Source: Flavobacterium sp. LHD-85 (GTDB lineage Bacteria > Bacteroidota > Bacteroidia > Flavobacteriales > Flavobacteriaceae). Taken from it: a DNA stretch of 64,000 bases. Made by a program: the position numbers and the translations under genes. Positions 26,821-35,001 of the stretch are shown here, piece by piece (position 1 is the stretch's first letter; each line of letters begins with the position of its first letter). The stretch spans positions 143,286 through 207,285 of the forward strand of contig NZ_JAVFVR010000016.1 of NCBI RefSeq assembly GCF_030929595.1, read 5' to 3'. The notes beneath the pieces are model-generated. The model did no database searches. It was not told the DNA's origin and saw only the letters and a program-made list of their open reading frames with translations.

Positions 26821-27062
26821 TTGCCACAAAGTCGCTAAGACACAAAGTTTTTTAAGTTTTCTTCTACAGTGAATTGAATTGCCTTCAGCTTTAGCTGGAG
26901 GTATAAAATTTGAAAAAGTAAAAGGCTTTAGCCAAACTTTGTAGATTTGGCTAAAGCCTCTTCAGTATGAGTCTTGTGATCATCCAGCTAAAGCTGGACG
27001 CAATTCATTCTTCAATCTTTAAAAATTTAAAAAAACTTTGTGTCTTAGCGCCTTTGCGGCAA
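26821..27062. repeat. Triple nested intergenic palindrome
   Basis: The 381-base gap between the ClC gene and the VOC gene is mostly one nested structure. Outer arms: 26821-26855 and 27028-27062 (TTGCCACAAAGTCGCTAAGA... against ...TCTTAGCGCCTTTGCGGCAA). Middle arms: 26871-26899 and 26983-27010 (CAGCTTTAGCTGGA against TCCAGCTAAAGCTG). Inner arms: AGGCTTTAGCCAAA at 26923-26936 and TTTGGCTAAAGCCT at 26946-26959. No gene is seen in the gap. Confidence 0.85.
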
Positions 27063-27068
27063 AAAAAA

Positions 27069-27458
27069 CTAACGCTCATAAAACTCAATCGGCAATAAAT
27101 CTGGATCTGCAATAAAAGTGAAACGTTTTTCGGTCGTTTCATCAATTCTAATGGGTTCTGATTCTATATTTTTTGAGTTTAAAAAAGCAATCGTTTCTTC
27201 CAGATTAATGACTTCAAAAGCCAAATGTCTTAAACCAACCGCTTCAGGTCTTGAAGGTCTTTGCGGCGGATTTGGAAAGGAGAATAATTCGACAACATAA
27301 GAGCCATTCAAAGCTAAATCCAATTTATACGATTGGCGTTCTTCACGGTAAATTTCACGAATAATGGTTAAACCTAAAATCTGAGTGTAGAAATATTTCG
27401 ATTTTTCGTAATCGGAACATAAAATGGCAATATGGTGAACTTTATTAAGGGTAAGCAT
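27069..27458 (-). CDS. VOC family protein (YaeR/SMU1112c-like glyoxalase fold)
   Basis: The 129-residue protein is a single vicinal-oxygen-chelate domain. The metal ligands expected in the family are visible: the His in VHHIAIL near the start, Glu in YVVELFSF, His in GLRHLAFEV and Glu in the C-terminal PIEFYER. The FPNPPQRPSRPEAVGLRHL stretch is characteristic of the YaeR group, which resembles glyoxalase I but has no proven substrate. Its start codon overlaps the stop of the acetyltransferase gene by one base (TAATG), so it is the last gene of a four-gene operon. Confidence 0.9.
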   Translation of the reverse strand: MLTLNKVHHIAILCSDYEKSKYFYTQILGLTIIREIYREERQSYKLDLALNGSYVVELFSFPNPPQRPSRPEAVGLRHLAFEVINLEETIAFLNSKNIESEPIRIDETTEKRFTFIADPDLLPIEFYER

Positions 27459-28033
27459 TATTTTTTGGATTCAGGTTCTTGATTTAATTTTCGAATTACT
27501 TTTGCTGGATTTCCCACAGCAAGCGAATTGTCGGGAATATCTTTTGTAACAACAGATCCAGCGCCAATAACACAGCCTTTTCCGATGGTTACGCCAGGAC
27601 AGATAACAGAGTTTCCGCCAATCCAGCAATCGTCTCCAATTGTAACTGGATATGCATTTTCTAATGTTTTTCTTAATTCAGCGTCAAGCGGATGTGAAGC
27701 GGTATAAATCTGAACATTTGGCGCAATAAACACATTCGATCCGATTGTTACAGGCGCACAGTCCAAAACCACACAGTTCACATTAAAATAAACATTTTCT
27801 CCAGCAAAAATATTGTACCCGTAATCACAATGAAAAGGAGGTTCAATATATAAACCAGCTCCAGCATTTGGAATTAATTCTTTTAAAATCTCTTTTGCTT
27901 TTTTGGTAACTCTGTATTCTTTTACATTTAAAGAGTGCAAAAGATTTTTTGCGGCACGACGGCCTTTTACCAATTCAGGATCAAAGGGGTTGTAATATTC
28001 GCCCGAGATCATTTTTTCTTTTTCTGTTTTCAT
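27458..28033 (-). CDS. Sugar O-acetyltransferase (maltose/NodL-type, left-handed beta-helix)
   Basis: The 191-residue enzyme has the Maa N-terminal cap (MISGEYYNPFDPELVKGRRAAKNLL) and then the hexapeptide-repeat beta-helix (VYFNVNCVVLDCAPVTIG, NVFIAPNVQIYTASHP, IGDDCWIGGNSVICPGVTIG). The catalytic His of the family is in YTASHPLD. It should transfer acetyl from acetyl-CoA to a sugar or a similar hydroxyl compound. It sits between the YciI gene (3-base gap) and the VOC gene (1-base overlap), so translation is probably coupled. Confidence 0.93.
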   Translation of the reverse strand: MKTEKEKMISGEYYNPFDPELVKGRRAAKNLLHSLNVKEYRVTKKAKEILKELIPNAGAGLYIEPPFHCDYGYNIFAGENVYFNVNCVVLDCAPVTIGSNVFIAPNVQIYTASHPLDAELRKTLENAYPVTIGDDCWIGGNSVICPGVTIGKGCVIGAGSVVTKDIPDNSLAVGNPAKVIRKLNQEPESKK

Positions 28034-28036
28034 ATT

Positions 28037-28495
28037 TTACATTTTCGTCTTGGCAATTTTGTCGTGTATTTTTACAGTTTCCTGCAAAGCGGCGGTGCAA
28101 TACCAAGGCGTTAATTCGGCTTCGAGTAAATTGGCTTTTATTGCCGGATCGGTAGCAACTAGAACTTTGGCTTCTTCTATGGTTTCAACATTAAAAATAT
28201 AAATGCCACGATAATTTCGATCATTTTTCATGAAAGGTCCTGCAACAACCAGTTTTCCTTCTTTGGCCAATTTGCCAATATTTTCCATGTGGCCTGCAAA
28301 AAGTTTTTTGGTTTCTTCTTTAGAAGCTGTTGTATTACTTCCAGATTTTAAAAGACAAAAAACATATTTCTTCATTCCGTATTCGTCGGCGTGAAGTGAT
28401 TTGGCTAGAGCTTCATCATATTTAACTTCGGTTTCTTGCGAAAAGCCGATTGCACTCATTATAAAAAAAACAAAAAATAAAAGTGACTTTTTCAT
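28037..28495 (-). CDS. Secreted YciI-like protein
   Basis: This 152-residue protein has a signal peptide (MKKSLLFFVFFIMSAIGFSQ) and then a YciI-like domain: YVFCLLKSGSN, HMENIGKLAKEGKLVVAGPF, YRGIYIFNVETIEEAKVLVATDPA. The conserved His (GHMENI) and Asp of the presumed active site are present. YciI-type proteins resemble muconolactone isomerase in fold; the reaction is unknown. An exported form is unusual compared with the cytoplasmic YciI of enterobacteria but is seen repeatedly in Bacteroidota. Second gene of the four-gene run. Confidence 0.87.
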   Translation of the reverse strand: MKKSLLFFVFFIMSAIGFSQETEVKYDEALAKSLHADEYGMKKYVFCLLKSGSNTTASKEETKKLFAGHMENIGKLAKEGKLVVAGPFMKNDRNYRGIYIFNVETIEEAKVLVATDPAIKANLLEAELTPWYCTAALQETVKIHDKIAKTKM

Positions 28496-28507
28496 GATTA
28501 TGAGTTT

Positions 28508-28966
28508 TTAAAGTAGTTTCTTCAAAATAACAATCTGTCCCAAATGATAAACATCATGCTGGATAATTCCATGAATGTGTTCGTAGTAGGTATGACCATT
28601 ATTAACATAAATCTTCGCTAAATCTTCGTCATTAAAACTTTCAAAAAAAGCATTCCAAGAATCTTGAGATTTTGCTAAGGTTTGAAGCGATTGTTCCCAA
28701 GCAGCTTCTGAAGGATCTAAAACAGGTACAAAATAGTTGTGATCTGGCGTAATGATTACTTCTCCCTGCATACGTTCGAGGATATTTCTTCTCCATTGAA
28801 TCAAATGATTCACAATTTCCCAGATTGTATTTAGCTTTGGGTTTATTTTTCTGTAAGCCTGCTCGGCAGTAACATTTTTTAAAGTATTGTCTAAATTAAC
28901 TTCAAGCCAAGGATTTCCGTTATAAATAGACTGATATAGATTTGAAATTCTTTTACATTCTGACAT
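28508..28966 (-). CDS. DinB family protein (DinB/BshC-like four-helix metalloprotein)
   Basis: The 152-residue protein fits the DinB-like fold. It has a His in IWEIVNHLIQWRRNI, and the C-terminal HGIIQHDVYHLGQIVILKK carries two more His at the usual spacing, which together would bind a divalent metal. Related proteins include bacillithiol transferases, so thiol transfer to a xenobiotic is possible but not shown. It is the first gene of the run DinB - YciI - acetyltransferase - VOC, with gaps of 12, 3 and -1 bases, which suggests a small detoxification or modification operon. Confidence 0.87.
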   Translation of the reverse strand: MSECKRISNLYQSIYNGNPWLEVNLDNTLKNVTAEQAYRKINPKLNTIWEIVNHLIQWRRNILERMQGEVIITPDHNYFVPVLDPSEAAWEQSLQTLAKSQDSWNAFFESFNDEDLAKIYVNNGHTYYEHIHGIIQHDVYHLGQIVILKKLL

Positions 28967-29107
28967 AAAATGATGATTTTGGTTTTCCTAGCTAAGATAC
29001 AAATTAGTATTTTACAACTCATCCTCGAAAATCTACAATTGGGTTATTATATATTTTTTAACATGAATTGTTAAAATACATTTGCTTCATCAAAAACCAA
29101 AGATGAC

Positions 29108-31273
29108 ATGAAAACCAAATTATTTTTTACAATAAGCTTTTTATTTTTTACAGCTTTAATTTTTGCTCAAAATACTATTTCTGGAAAAGTACTTGACCCA
29201 AAAGGAAAACCTGTTGCTGGCGCTAATATTTATATTGACGGAACTTACGACGGAGCAACAAGTTCTGAAACTGGAGATTTTTCTTTTGAAACTACTGAAA
29301 CTGGAAATAAATTTTTAGTGGTAAGTTTTTTACTTTTCGAAACTTACAAGCAAGAAATAGATGTTGCCAATTATAAAAAGCAAACGGTAAAATTAACCGA
29401 GAATATTAATAATTTGGATGCCGTTATTATTACAGCTGGAACTATGGAATCTGGTGAGAAATCGAGAGTTTCTGTTTTGAAACCGCTGGATATTGTAACT
29501 ACGGCAGGTTCTGCAGGAAATATTGTGGCAGCTTTGCAGACTTTACCAGGAACACAAACCGTAGGCGAAGATGGACGTTTGTTTGTGCGTGGTGGTGAAG
29601 CCAGCGAAACACAGACTTTTGTTGACGGAATTCGTGTTGCACAGCCTTATGGAGCAACTACAAATAACTTGCCTACAAGAAGCCGTTTTTCTCCTTTTTT
29701 GTTTAGCGGAATCGCATTTTCTACTGGAGGTTATTCTGCAGAATATGGCGAAGCTTTATCGAGTGTGTTGCTTTTAAATACACAAGACGAAGAGGATCAT
29801 GATAAAACAGATATTGGACTTATGACGGTTGGTTTGAGTTTGGGAAATACACAGAAATTCAAAAAAAGTTCTCTTAGTGTAAATATGATGTATGTGAATT
29901 TAGCACCTTATCAGGCTGTTATTCCGCAAAATGTAGATTGGAATAATCCGTATCAATCGCTTGGAGGAGAGACAGTTTATAGATACAACTTCACAAACGG
30001 AATATTTAAGCTGTATGCTTCTTTTGATTCTGAAAAATTTGACTTGAATCAGAAAAATGTCAATTTCGAGAATCCGATTCGAACAGATATGAATAATAAT
30101 AACTTCTATTTGAATTCATCTTACAAAGGAAGTTTTGGAACGGGTTGGCAGATTACTTCTGGAGTGAGTTACGGTTACAGTAAAAATAAACTGAAATATG
30201 ATATTACAGGAATTGACAGTCAAGAAAATGCAGCGCAGCTGAAACTGAAATTAAGCAAGAAATTTTCGAACTTTTTTAAATTGTCTTTCGGAAGCGATTA
30301 TTTCATTACAAAATATGATGAAAATATAGCTGATAATATTGCTCTTGATGTTACAAATGGATACGATTCAAACATTTTTGCAGCTTATACAGAAGGAGAT
30401 ATTTTATTTTCTAAAAAACTAGCTTTAAAAGTTGGTCTGAGATATTCAAACAACAGTTTATTAAACGAAAACAATATTGCGCCAAGAGCTTCATTAGGAT
30501 ATAAAGCTTCAAAAAACAGTCAGTTCTCGTTTGCTTATGGAGATTATTCTCAAACCCCAGTTGTAGATTACATTAAATTTTCTAAATACCATCAGTTTGA
30601 AAGCGAAAAAGCAAGACATTATATTTTTAATTACACGTTTACAAGAATAGGTCAAACACTTAGAGCAGAGGCTTATTACAAAGATTACAGTAATTTGGTG
30701 CAGTACGATACGAGAGATATTCAATACAACTCGGTTTTCGACAACAACGGATCTGGTTACGCAAAAGGATTCGATTTATTTTGGAGAGACAGCAATTTGC
30801 ACAAAAATCTAGAATATTGGATTTCATATTCTTATATCGATTCAGAAAGACAGTATAAAAACTTTCCAAAAATGGCAACGCCAAGTTTTATTGCCAATCA
30901 TAACTTATCTGTTGTAGCAAAATATTTTATTACAGACTGGAAATCTCAGGTGAGTTTAACAAATAGTTTCAGCACAGGACGTCCGTATAACGATCCAAAT
31001 CAGACGCAGTTTATGAACGGGAAAACAAAATCGTACAATAGTTTAAGTTTTAGCTGGGCTTATTTATTAACGACACAAAAAATCCTTTATTTCTCAGTTT
31101 CAAATGTTTTAGGAACTCAAAATATTTTCGGATACGATTATGCAAAAAATCCAGATGCAAGCGGAGTATATCAAAGGCAAGCCGTAGTACCAACAGCAGA
31201 CAGATTCTTCTTTGTAGGTTTCTTTTGGACTATCAGCCAGAATAAGAGTGAGAATCAATTGAAAAACCTTTAA
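29108..31273 (+). CDS. TonB-dependent receptor with carboxypeptidase-like N-terminal domain
   Basis: A 721-residue outer-membrane receptor. The signal peptide ends LIFAQ (residue 21). Residues 22-110 are a CarboxypepD_reg-like module (ISGKVLDPKGKPVAGANIYI). The plug is at about 125-235 (NIVAALQTLPGTQTV, GRLFVRGGEASETQTFVDG), and the remainder is the barrel, ending weakly (ENQLKNL) after FFFVGFFWTISQ. A TonB box is not obvious. No SusD partner is encoded next to it, so it is not a SusCD pair; the substrate (siderophore, vitamin, peptide or metal) is unknown. TACATTTG at 29077-29084 could be its -7 box. Confidence 0.92.
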   Translation: MKTKLFFTISFLFFTALIFAQNTISGKVLDPKGKPVAGANIYIDGTYDGATSSETGDFSFETTETGNKFLVVSFLLFETYKQEIDVANYKKQTVKLTENINNLDAVIITAGTMESGEKSRVSVLKPLDIVTTAGSAGNIVAALQTLPGTQTVGEDGRLFVRGGEASETQTFVDGIRVAQPYGATTNNLPTRSRFSPFLFSGIAFSTGGYSAEYGEALSSVLLLNTQDEEDHDKTDIGLMTVGLSLGNTQKFKKSSLSVNMMYVNLAPYQAVIPQNVDWNNPYQSLGGETVYRYNFTNGIFKLYASFDSEKFDLNQKNVNFENPIRTDMNNNNFYLNSSYKGSFGTGWQITSGVSYGYSKNKLKYDITGIDSQENAAQLKLKLSKKFSNFFKLSFGSDYFITKYDENIADNIALDVTNGYDSNIFAAYTEGDILFSKKLALKVGLRYSNNSLLNENNIAPRASLGYKASKNSQFSFAYGDYSQTPVVDYIKFSKYHQFESEKARHYIFNYTFTRIGQTLRAEAYYKDYSNLVQYDTRDIQYNSVFDNNGSGYAKGFDLFWRDSNLHKNLEYWISYSYIDSERQYKNFPKMATPSFIANHNLSVVAKYFITDWKSQVSLTNSFSTGRPYNDPNQTQFMNGKTKSYNSLSFSWAYLLTTQKILYFSVSNVLGTQNIFGYDYAKNPDASGVYQRQAVVPTADRFFFVGFFWTISQNKSENQLKNL

Positions 31274-31647
31274 AAAAGAGGCAAAGAGGCAAAGGCTCAA
31301 AGGGACAAAGTCTTTGGGAATAAATAGAGGAAAACCTCTGAACCTTTGTGCCTTTGAACCTCTGTCCCTCAAGAAAAAACAATTCAGTAACCAAAATCAA
31401 CAACTCAGTATCATTTAATTTTAAAAGAGTAAAAACCGATATACTTTTGAAGTGTAAATTAAAAGGAACAAAGAAACAAAGCGACAAAGGATCAAAGTTT
31501 TTTGAATATTAGTAATGACAAAACCAAACCTCTGAACCTTTGCAACTCTGAACCTTTGAACCTTAAAAAAAAAGAGTTTTAATCATCAATAAAAAAAACT
31601 TAGAACCTTAGCAACTCAGAACCTTAGAAACTTAAAAAAAAGAAATC
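31274..31647. repeat. Cluster of intergenic word-like inverted repeats
   Basis: The gap of 374 bases carries no gene. It contains at least three inverted units. AGGCAAAGGCTCAAAGGGACAAAG (near 31279) is answered by CCTCTGAACCTTTGTGCCTTTGAACC (near 31336). AAGGAACAAAGAAACAAAGCGACAAAGG (near 31461) is answered by CCTCTGAACCTTTGCAACTC (near 31530). CTTAGAACCTTAGCAACTCAGAACCTTAG lies near 31599-31628. The families recur at 23441-23948, 39848-39890 and 51305-51350. Confidence 0.75.
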
Positions 31648-32268
31648 ATGACCAAAATTATCACAGTTATTACGTTATTTATTTGCAGTCTATTATCTGC
31701 TCAAACACAATTTGAACAAGGAATGAACAAAGCATTCGGACTTTGGAAAGAAGGAAAAAATACAGAAGCTTCCGCTTTATTTGAAAGAATTGCTGCGGCA
31801 GAAAAAAATAGCTATTTGCCTAATTATTATGTTGCTATGATCAACGCAACCGCTGTTTTTACAGAAAAAGACAAAGCAAAAATCGATTTGTTATTGACAA
31901 AAGCGCAAGATGCATTAGATATTGAATTAATAAAAGACCAAGCCAATTCAGAATTGTATGTAATGCAAGCCTTAATTTATACAGGATATGTTGTTGCTGA
32001 CCCAATGACAAACGGAATGAAATATTCTGCAAAAGTAATGGAAGCTTACGCAAAAGCTAAAGCATTGGATCCAAATAATCCAAGAGCAGTTTTTGGTGAA
32101 GCAGATTATCAAATAGGAGGAGCAAAATGGACAGGCGTTGACACTAAACCTTTGTGTGCACAAGTTGATAAATCTATTGAACTTTTTAATACTTTTAAAC
32201 CAGCAACGCCTTATTCTCCAAAATGGGGATTAGAACGAGCTTTAGAAATTCAAAAAACTTGTAAATAA
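31648..32268 (+). CDS. Exported TPR-like protein
   Basis: The 206-residue protein has a signal peptide (MTKIITVITLFICSLLSAQ) followed by helical repeats of tetratricopeptide type. FEQGMNKAFGLWKEGKNTEASALFERIAA is a clear TPR-like pair, and AYAKAKALDPNNPRAVFGEA is another TPR signature. It is probably periplasmic and may act as an adaptor. It ends 17 bases before the sensor kinase gene on the same strand, which suggests that it belongs to the same transcript as the 2TM/LytTR system. Confidence 0.85.
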   Translation: MTKIITVITLFICSLLSAQTQFEQGMNKAFGLWKEGKNTEASALFERIAAAEKNSYLPNYYVAMINATAVFTEKDKAKIDLLLTKAQDALDIELIKDQANSELYVMQALIYTGYVVADPMTNGMKYSAKVMEAYAKAKALDPNNPRAVFGEADYQIGGAKWTGVDTKPLCAQVDKSIELFNTFKPATPYSPKWGLERALEIQKTCK

Positions 32269-32285
32269 TTCAGTAGTTTATAAAC

Positions 32286-33626
32286 ATGATGATATTAAAA
32301 CCTAATTTGTTAAAAGCATGCTTAGTTGGAGGAATAGTATTTTTGTTCTCTTTCCTAATTCGGTTTGCCTCTTTAGGAACAGCAGTCTTTAACAAGAATC
32401 TCTACATTTATTTCTTGTACTGCATGCTTTACAGTGTGGTTTTGTATATCGTAAACGTTGTTCTTTTTGATTTTTTAGATAGAGTTTTCAAAGAAAATCC
32501 ATATTCGCTAAAGAGAATTTTAATTGGTTTTGCAAGTTCTTTTTTAATATCGATGATCGTAATTTTAGTATTGCGTTTGTTTACAAGTGTAATAATCGAG
32601 AATAAAACCATTATTGGTTTTCTTGCCAATGAAAAAGCAGAAAATTATATCGAATCTGCGGTAATGACATTTATTGTTCTACTGTTTTTTCACGGACTTA
32701 ATTTTTATAAACTCTATCAGGAAAACAAAGTAACACAACAAAAAATTATTGCGGGAACAGCAAATGCTAAATTTGAAAGCTTAAAAAATCAGATCGACCC
32801 GCATTTTCTTTTTAACAGCTTAAATGTTCTTAGTTCTTTAATAGAAGAAAATCCAGATAATGCACAGCGTTTTACGACTTCATTGTCTAAAATTTACCGA
32901 TATGTTTTAGAACAGAAAGACAAAGAATTGGTTTCAGTTGAAGACGAATTGTCGTTTGCAAAAACCTATATGAATCTTCTGAAAATGCGTTTCGAAAATA
33001 GTTTGTTTTACGAATTGCCAACAGAAAACATCAATCCAGAAGCTAAAGTGGTGCCGCTTTCGTTACAGCTTTTACTAGAGAATACGGTAAAGCATAATGT
33101 GGTAAGTGAGCAAAAACCGCTTCATATTAGAATTTTTATTGATAAAGATTATCTGGCCATTCAGAATGATCTTCAGAAAAAAGAAGTTTTGCAGGATAGG
33201 CAAGGTGTCGGACTGCAGAATATTGTAAATAGATACGGAATTATAACAGATAGAAAAGTGAAGATTGAGGAAGATGGAAAGAATTTCACCGTTAGAATTC
33301 CAATTTTAACAAAACAAATTGCCGTTATGGAAATGAGTGCAGAATATACCGATGAAGCAAAAGCTTATTATAGAGCTAAAAAAAGAGTAGAAGAACTGAA
33401 AGGATTTTATGGAAATATAATTTCATATTGCTGTGTAATTCCGTTTTTGATCTTTATTAATTTAAAATTTTCGCCAGGATTTCAATGGTTTTGGTTTTCG
33501 GCTTTAGGCTGGGGATTTGGAGTTGCGATGCATGCTTTTAAAGTTTTTGGATACAGCTCAGATTGGGAAGAAAGAAAAATTCGCGAGATTTTAGAGAAAG
33601 ATAACAACCAAAAAACGTGGAAATAA
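32286..33626 (+). CDS. LytS-type sensor histidine kinase with C-terminal 2TM domain
   Basis: In this 446-residue kinase four hydrophobic segments (about 10-30, 40-62, 80-105 and 125-142) form the membrane part. The His_kinase module has the phospho-acceptor H173 in IDPHFLFNSLN and the N box LLLENTVKHNV, then GVGLQNIVNRYG. Residues about 358-446 add a 2TM domain (YYRAKKRVEELKGFYGNIISY, then WFWFSALGWGFGVAMHAFKVFG, ending DWEERKIREIL). The same domain occurs as four separate proteins immediately downstream. It should phosphorylate the LytTR regulator at the end of the operon. Its stop overlaps the next start (TAATG). Confidence 0.93.
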   Translation: MMILKPNLLKACLVGGIVFLFSFLIRFASLGTAVFNKNLYIYFLYCMLYSVVLYIVNVVLFDFLDRVFKENPYSLKRILIGFASSFLISMIVILVLRLFTSVIIENKTIIGFLANEKAENYIESAVMTFIVLLFFHGLNFYKLYQENKVTQQKIIAGTANAKFESLKNQIDPHFLFNSLNVLSSLIEENPDNAQRFTTSLSKIYRYVLEQKDKELVSVEDELSFAKTYMNLLKMRFENSLFYELPTENINPEAKVVPLSLQLLLENTVKHNVVSEQKPLHIRIFIDKDYLAIQNDLQKKEVLQDRQGVGLQNIVNRYGIITDRKVKIEEDGKNFTVRIPILTKQIAVMEMSAEYTDEAKAYYRAKKRVEELKGFYGNIISYCCVIPFLIFINLKFSPGFQWFWFSALGWGFGVAMHAFKVFGYSSDWEERKIREILEKDNNQKTWK

Positions 33627-33949
33627 TGGAAAAAGATTTCACTGAAGCAGATCGTTATTATGATGCTCAGAAAAAAGTGAAAGAAATTAGGGCGTTTTAT
33701 GAGCATTTGACCGTATATGCTCTTTGCAACCCGATTGTGATTGTTGTAAATTATATGACTTCTCCAGAATACCTGTGGTGGATATGGTCTGTGATGGGCT
33801 GGGGAATTGCGATTGTTTTGCACGGATTGAAAGTTTTTAGTCTGCCGCCTTTCTTCAATAAGAAATGGGAAGAGAAAAAAATAAGAGAAATTCTAGAAAA
33901 AGAAAATCAGCAACGTTTAGAAAATAGTCATGGAAACAGATTGGAATAG
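33626..33949 (+). CDS. 2TM domain protein (first of four in series)
   Basis: This 107-residue protein consists almost entirely of one 2TM domain. A helical lead (YYDAQKKVKEIRAFYEHLTVY) is followed by two membrane helices (LCNPIVIVVNYMTSP and WWIWSVMGWGIAIVLHGLKV) and the basic tail EEKKIREILEKEN. Its ATG shares one base with the kinase stop codon, which implies coupled translation. Function unknown. The conserved aromatic-rich second helix and the WExRKIxxxLEK tail are the same as in the kinase, so hetero-oligomer formation with the kinase is conceivable. Confidence 0.88.
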   Translation: MEKDFTEADRYYDAQKKVKEIRAFYEHLTVYALCNPIVIVVNYMTSPEYLWWIWSVMGWGIAIVLHGLKVFSLPPFFNKKWEEKKIREILEKENQQRLENSHGNRLE

Positions 33950-34259
33950 CGATCAGGAAGAAACCATTTTGAAAGATTTGGCAACCAAAAAAGTGATTCA
34001 GTTGAAATCTTTTTATAAACATTTGTTTGTTTATGCCATTGCAATGGTTCTTTTTCTTTTAAAAGAATATACCAATTTGCCACTGCAATTTTTTCCAATT
34101 AGATATTTAAATTGGGTCATTGTAATTATTTGGTCGGCTGTTGTAGTTGGCTCTGCAATTGATTTGTTTGCTTCGTACAAGATTTTTGGGCAAGAATGGG
34201 AAGAACGAAAATTAAGAAGCATTTTAGAAAAAAAATATAAAAAACAAAAATGGGAGTAG
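33930..34259 (+). CDS. 2TM domain protein (second of four)
   Basis: A 109-residue 2TM protein. Its start lies 20 bases inside the preceding gene. It is the most divergent of the set: the first helix is VYAIAMVLFLLKEY and the second LNWVIVIIWSAVVVGSAIDLFA, so the usual W-x-x-G-W-G motif and the conserved His before the tail are missing. The tail EWEERKLRSILEKKYKKQKW is retained. Overlapping starts indicate a tight operon. The function is unknown. Confidence 0.86.
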   Translation: METDWNSDQEETILKDLATKKVIQLKSFYKHLFVYAIAMVLFLLKEYTNLPLQFFPIRYLNWVIVIIWSAVVVGSAIDLFASYKIFGQEWEERKLRSILEKKYKKQKWE

Positions 34260-34261
34260 TT

Positions 34262-34567
34262 ATGGAAAGGAATTTAAGCGACGAGGAAAAATATATCCAA
34301 GCCAAAAAAAAGGTTGAAAACATTAAAGGATTTTACGGAAATCTTGTGGCATACATATTAGTAAATGCAATTTTGATTTTTATCAATTTATATACATCAC
34401 CAAGCTATTTATGGTTTTTTTGGCCTTTAATGTGGTGGGGAGTAGGAGTTGTTTTTCACGGATTAAAAGTCTTTGAAGTTTTTCCAGGAATGGGTAAGGA
34501 ATGGGAAGAAAGAAAAATCAAAGAGTTCATGGAGAAGGAAAAACAGAATAAAAACAAGTGGAAATAA
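34262..34567 (+). CDS. 2TM domain protein (third of four)
   Basis: The 101-residue protein begins at the ATG at 34262 (MERNLSDEEKY). An in-frame ATG four codons earlier, overlapping the previous stop, is also possible. It has the complete 2TM pattern: YIQAKKKVENIKGFYGNLVAY, helix 1 ILVNAILIFINLYTSP, helix 2 WFFWPLMWWGVGVVFHGLKV, tail KEWEERKIKEFMEKEK. It is closest in sequence to the domain at the C-terminus of the kinase. Role unknown; expression should follow that of the kinase and the regulator. Confidence 0.86.
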   Translation: MERNLSDEEKYIQAKKKVENIKGFYGNLVAYILVNAILIFINLYTSPSYLWFFWPLMWWGVGVVFHGLKVFEVFPGMGKEWEERKIKEFMEKEKQNKNKWK

Positions 34568-34580
34568 TCAAAATATAGTT

Positions 34581-34961
34581 ATGGGACGTTTTAGAAGACA
34601 TATGTACGAAGATTACACAAGACAGCATTTTGGAGAGTATACAGACGATCCAAATTACAATGCAGCTTATAGAAGAGTAAAAAAACTGAAAGGATTTTAC
34701 TCGCACGTCAAAGTCTACATTATTGTAAATATCATTATCATCGTATCGAGTTTAGCCCGAGATAATTTTAATGAAGGAATGGATTTTAGTGGTTTGACGG
34801 AATGGCACACGTATTCTACTGCATTTTTTTGGGGAATTGGTTTACTGGCTCACGGATTATCTGTTTTTGGCACTGATTGGTTTTTTGGCTCAGATTGGGA
34901 GAAAAGAAAAATCCAAAAATACATGGAAAGAGATGCCGCAAATAAAAATAAATGGGAGTAA
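34581..34961 (+). CDS. 2TM domain protein (fourth of four)
   Basis: The 126-residue protein starts at the ATG at 34581 (MGRFRRHMYEDY). A longer reading upstream would overlap the previous gene almost fully and is rejected. It has an extra N-terminal region of about 25 residues with many charged and aromatic residues, then the 2TM domain: YRRVKKLKGFYSHVKVY, IIVNIIIIVSSLA, a longer polar loop, FFWGIGLLAHGLSVFG and the tail SDWEKRKIQKYMER. It is followed after 40 bases by the LytTR regulator gene. Confidence 0.87.
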   Translation: MGRFRRHMYEDYTRQHFGEYTDDPNYNAAYRRVKKLKGFYSHVKVYIIVNIIIIVSSLARDNFNEGMDFSGLTEWHTYSTAFFWGIGLLAHGLSVFGTDWFFGSDWEKRKIQKYMERDAANKNKWE

Positions 34962-35001
34962 CTTTGACTTCATAATTTTTTCAAATTTCACATTATAGTA
35001 A

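Noticed and set aside
31274..31647. The block of repeated phrases as a CRISPR array
   Set aside because: The units are inverted and irregular, spacers of constant length are missing, and no cas gene is near.
34473..34961. A longer start for the fourth 2TM gene
   Set aside because: It would overlap the preceding gene by about 95 bases, and the extra residues have no similarity to the other copies.
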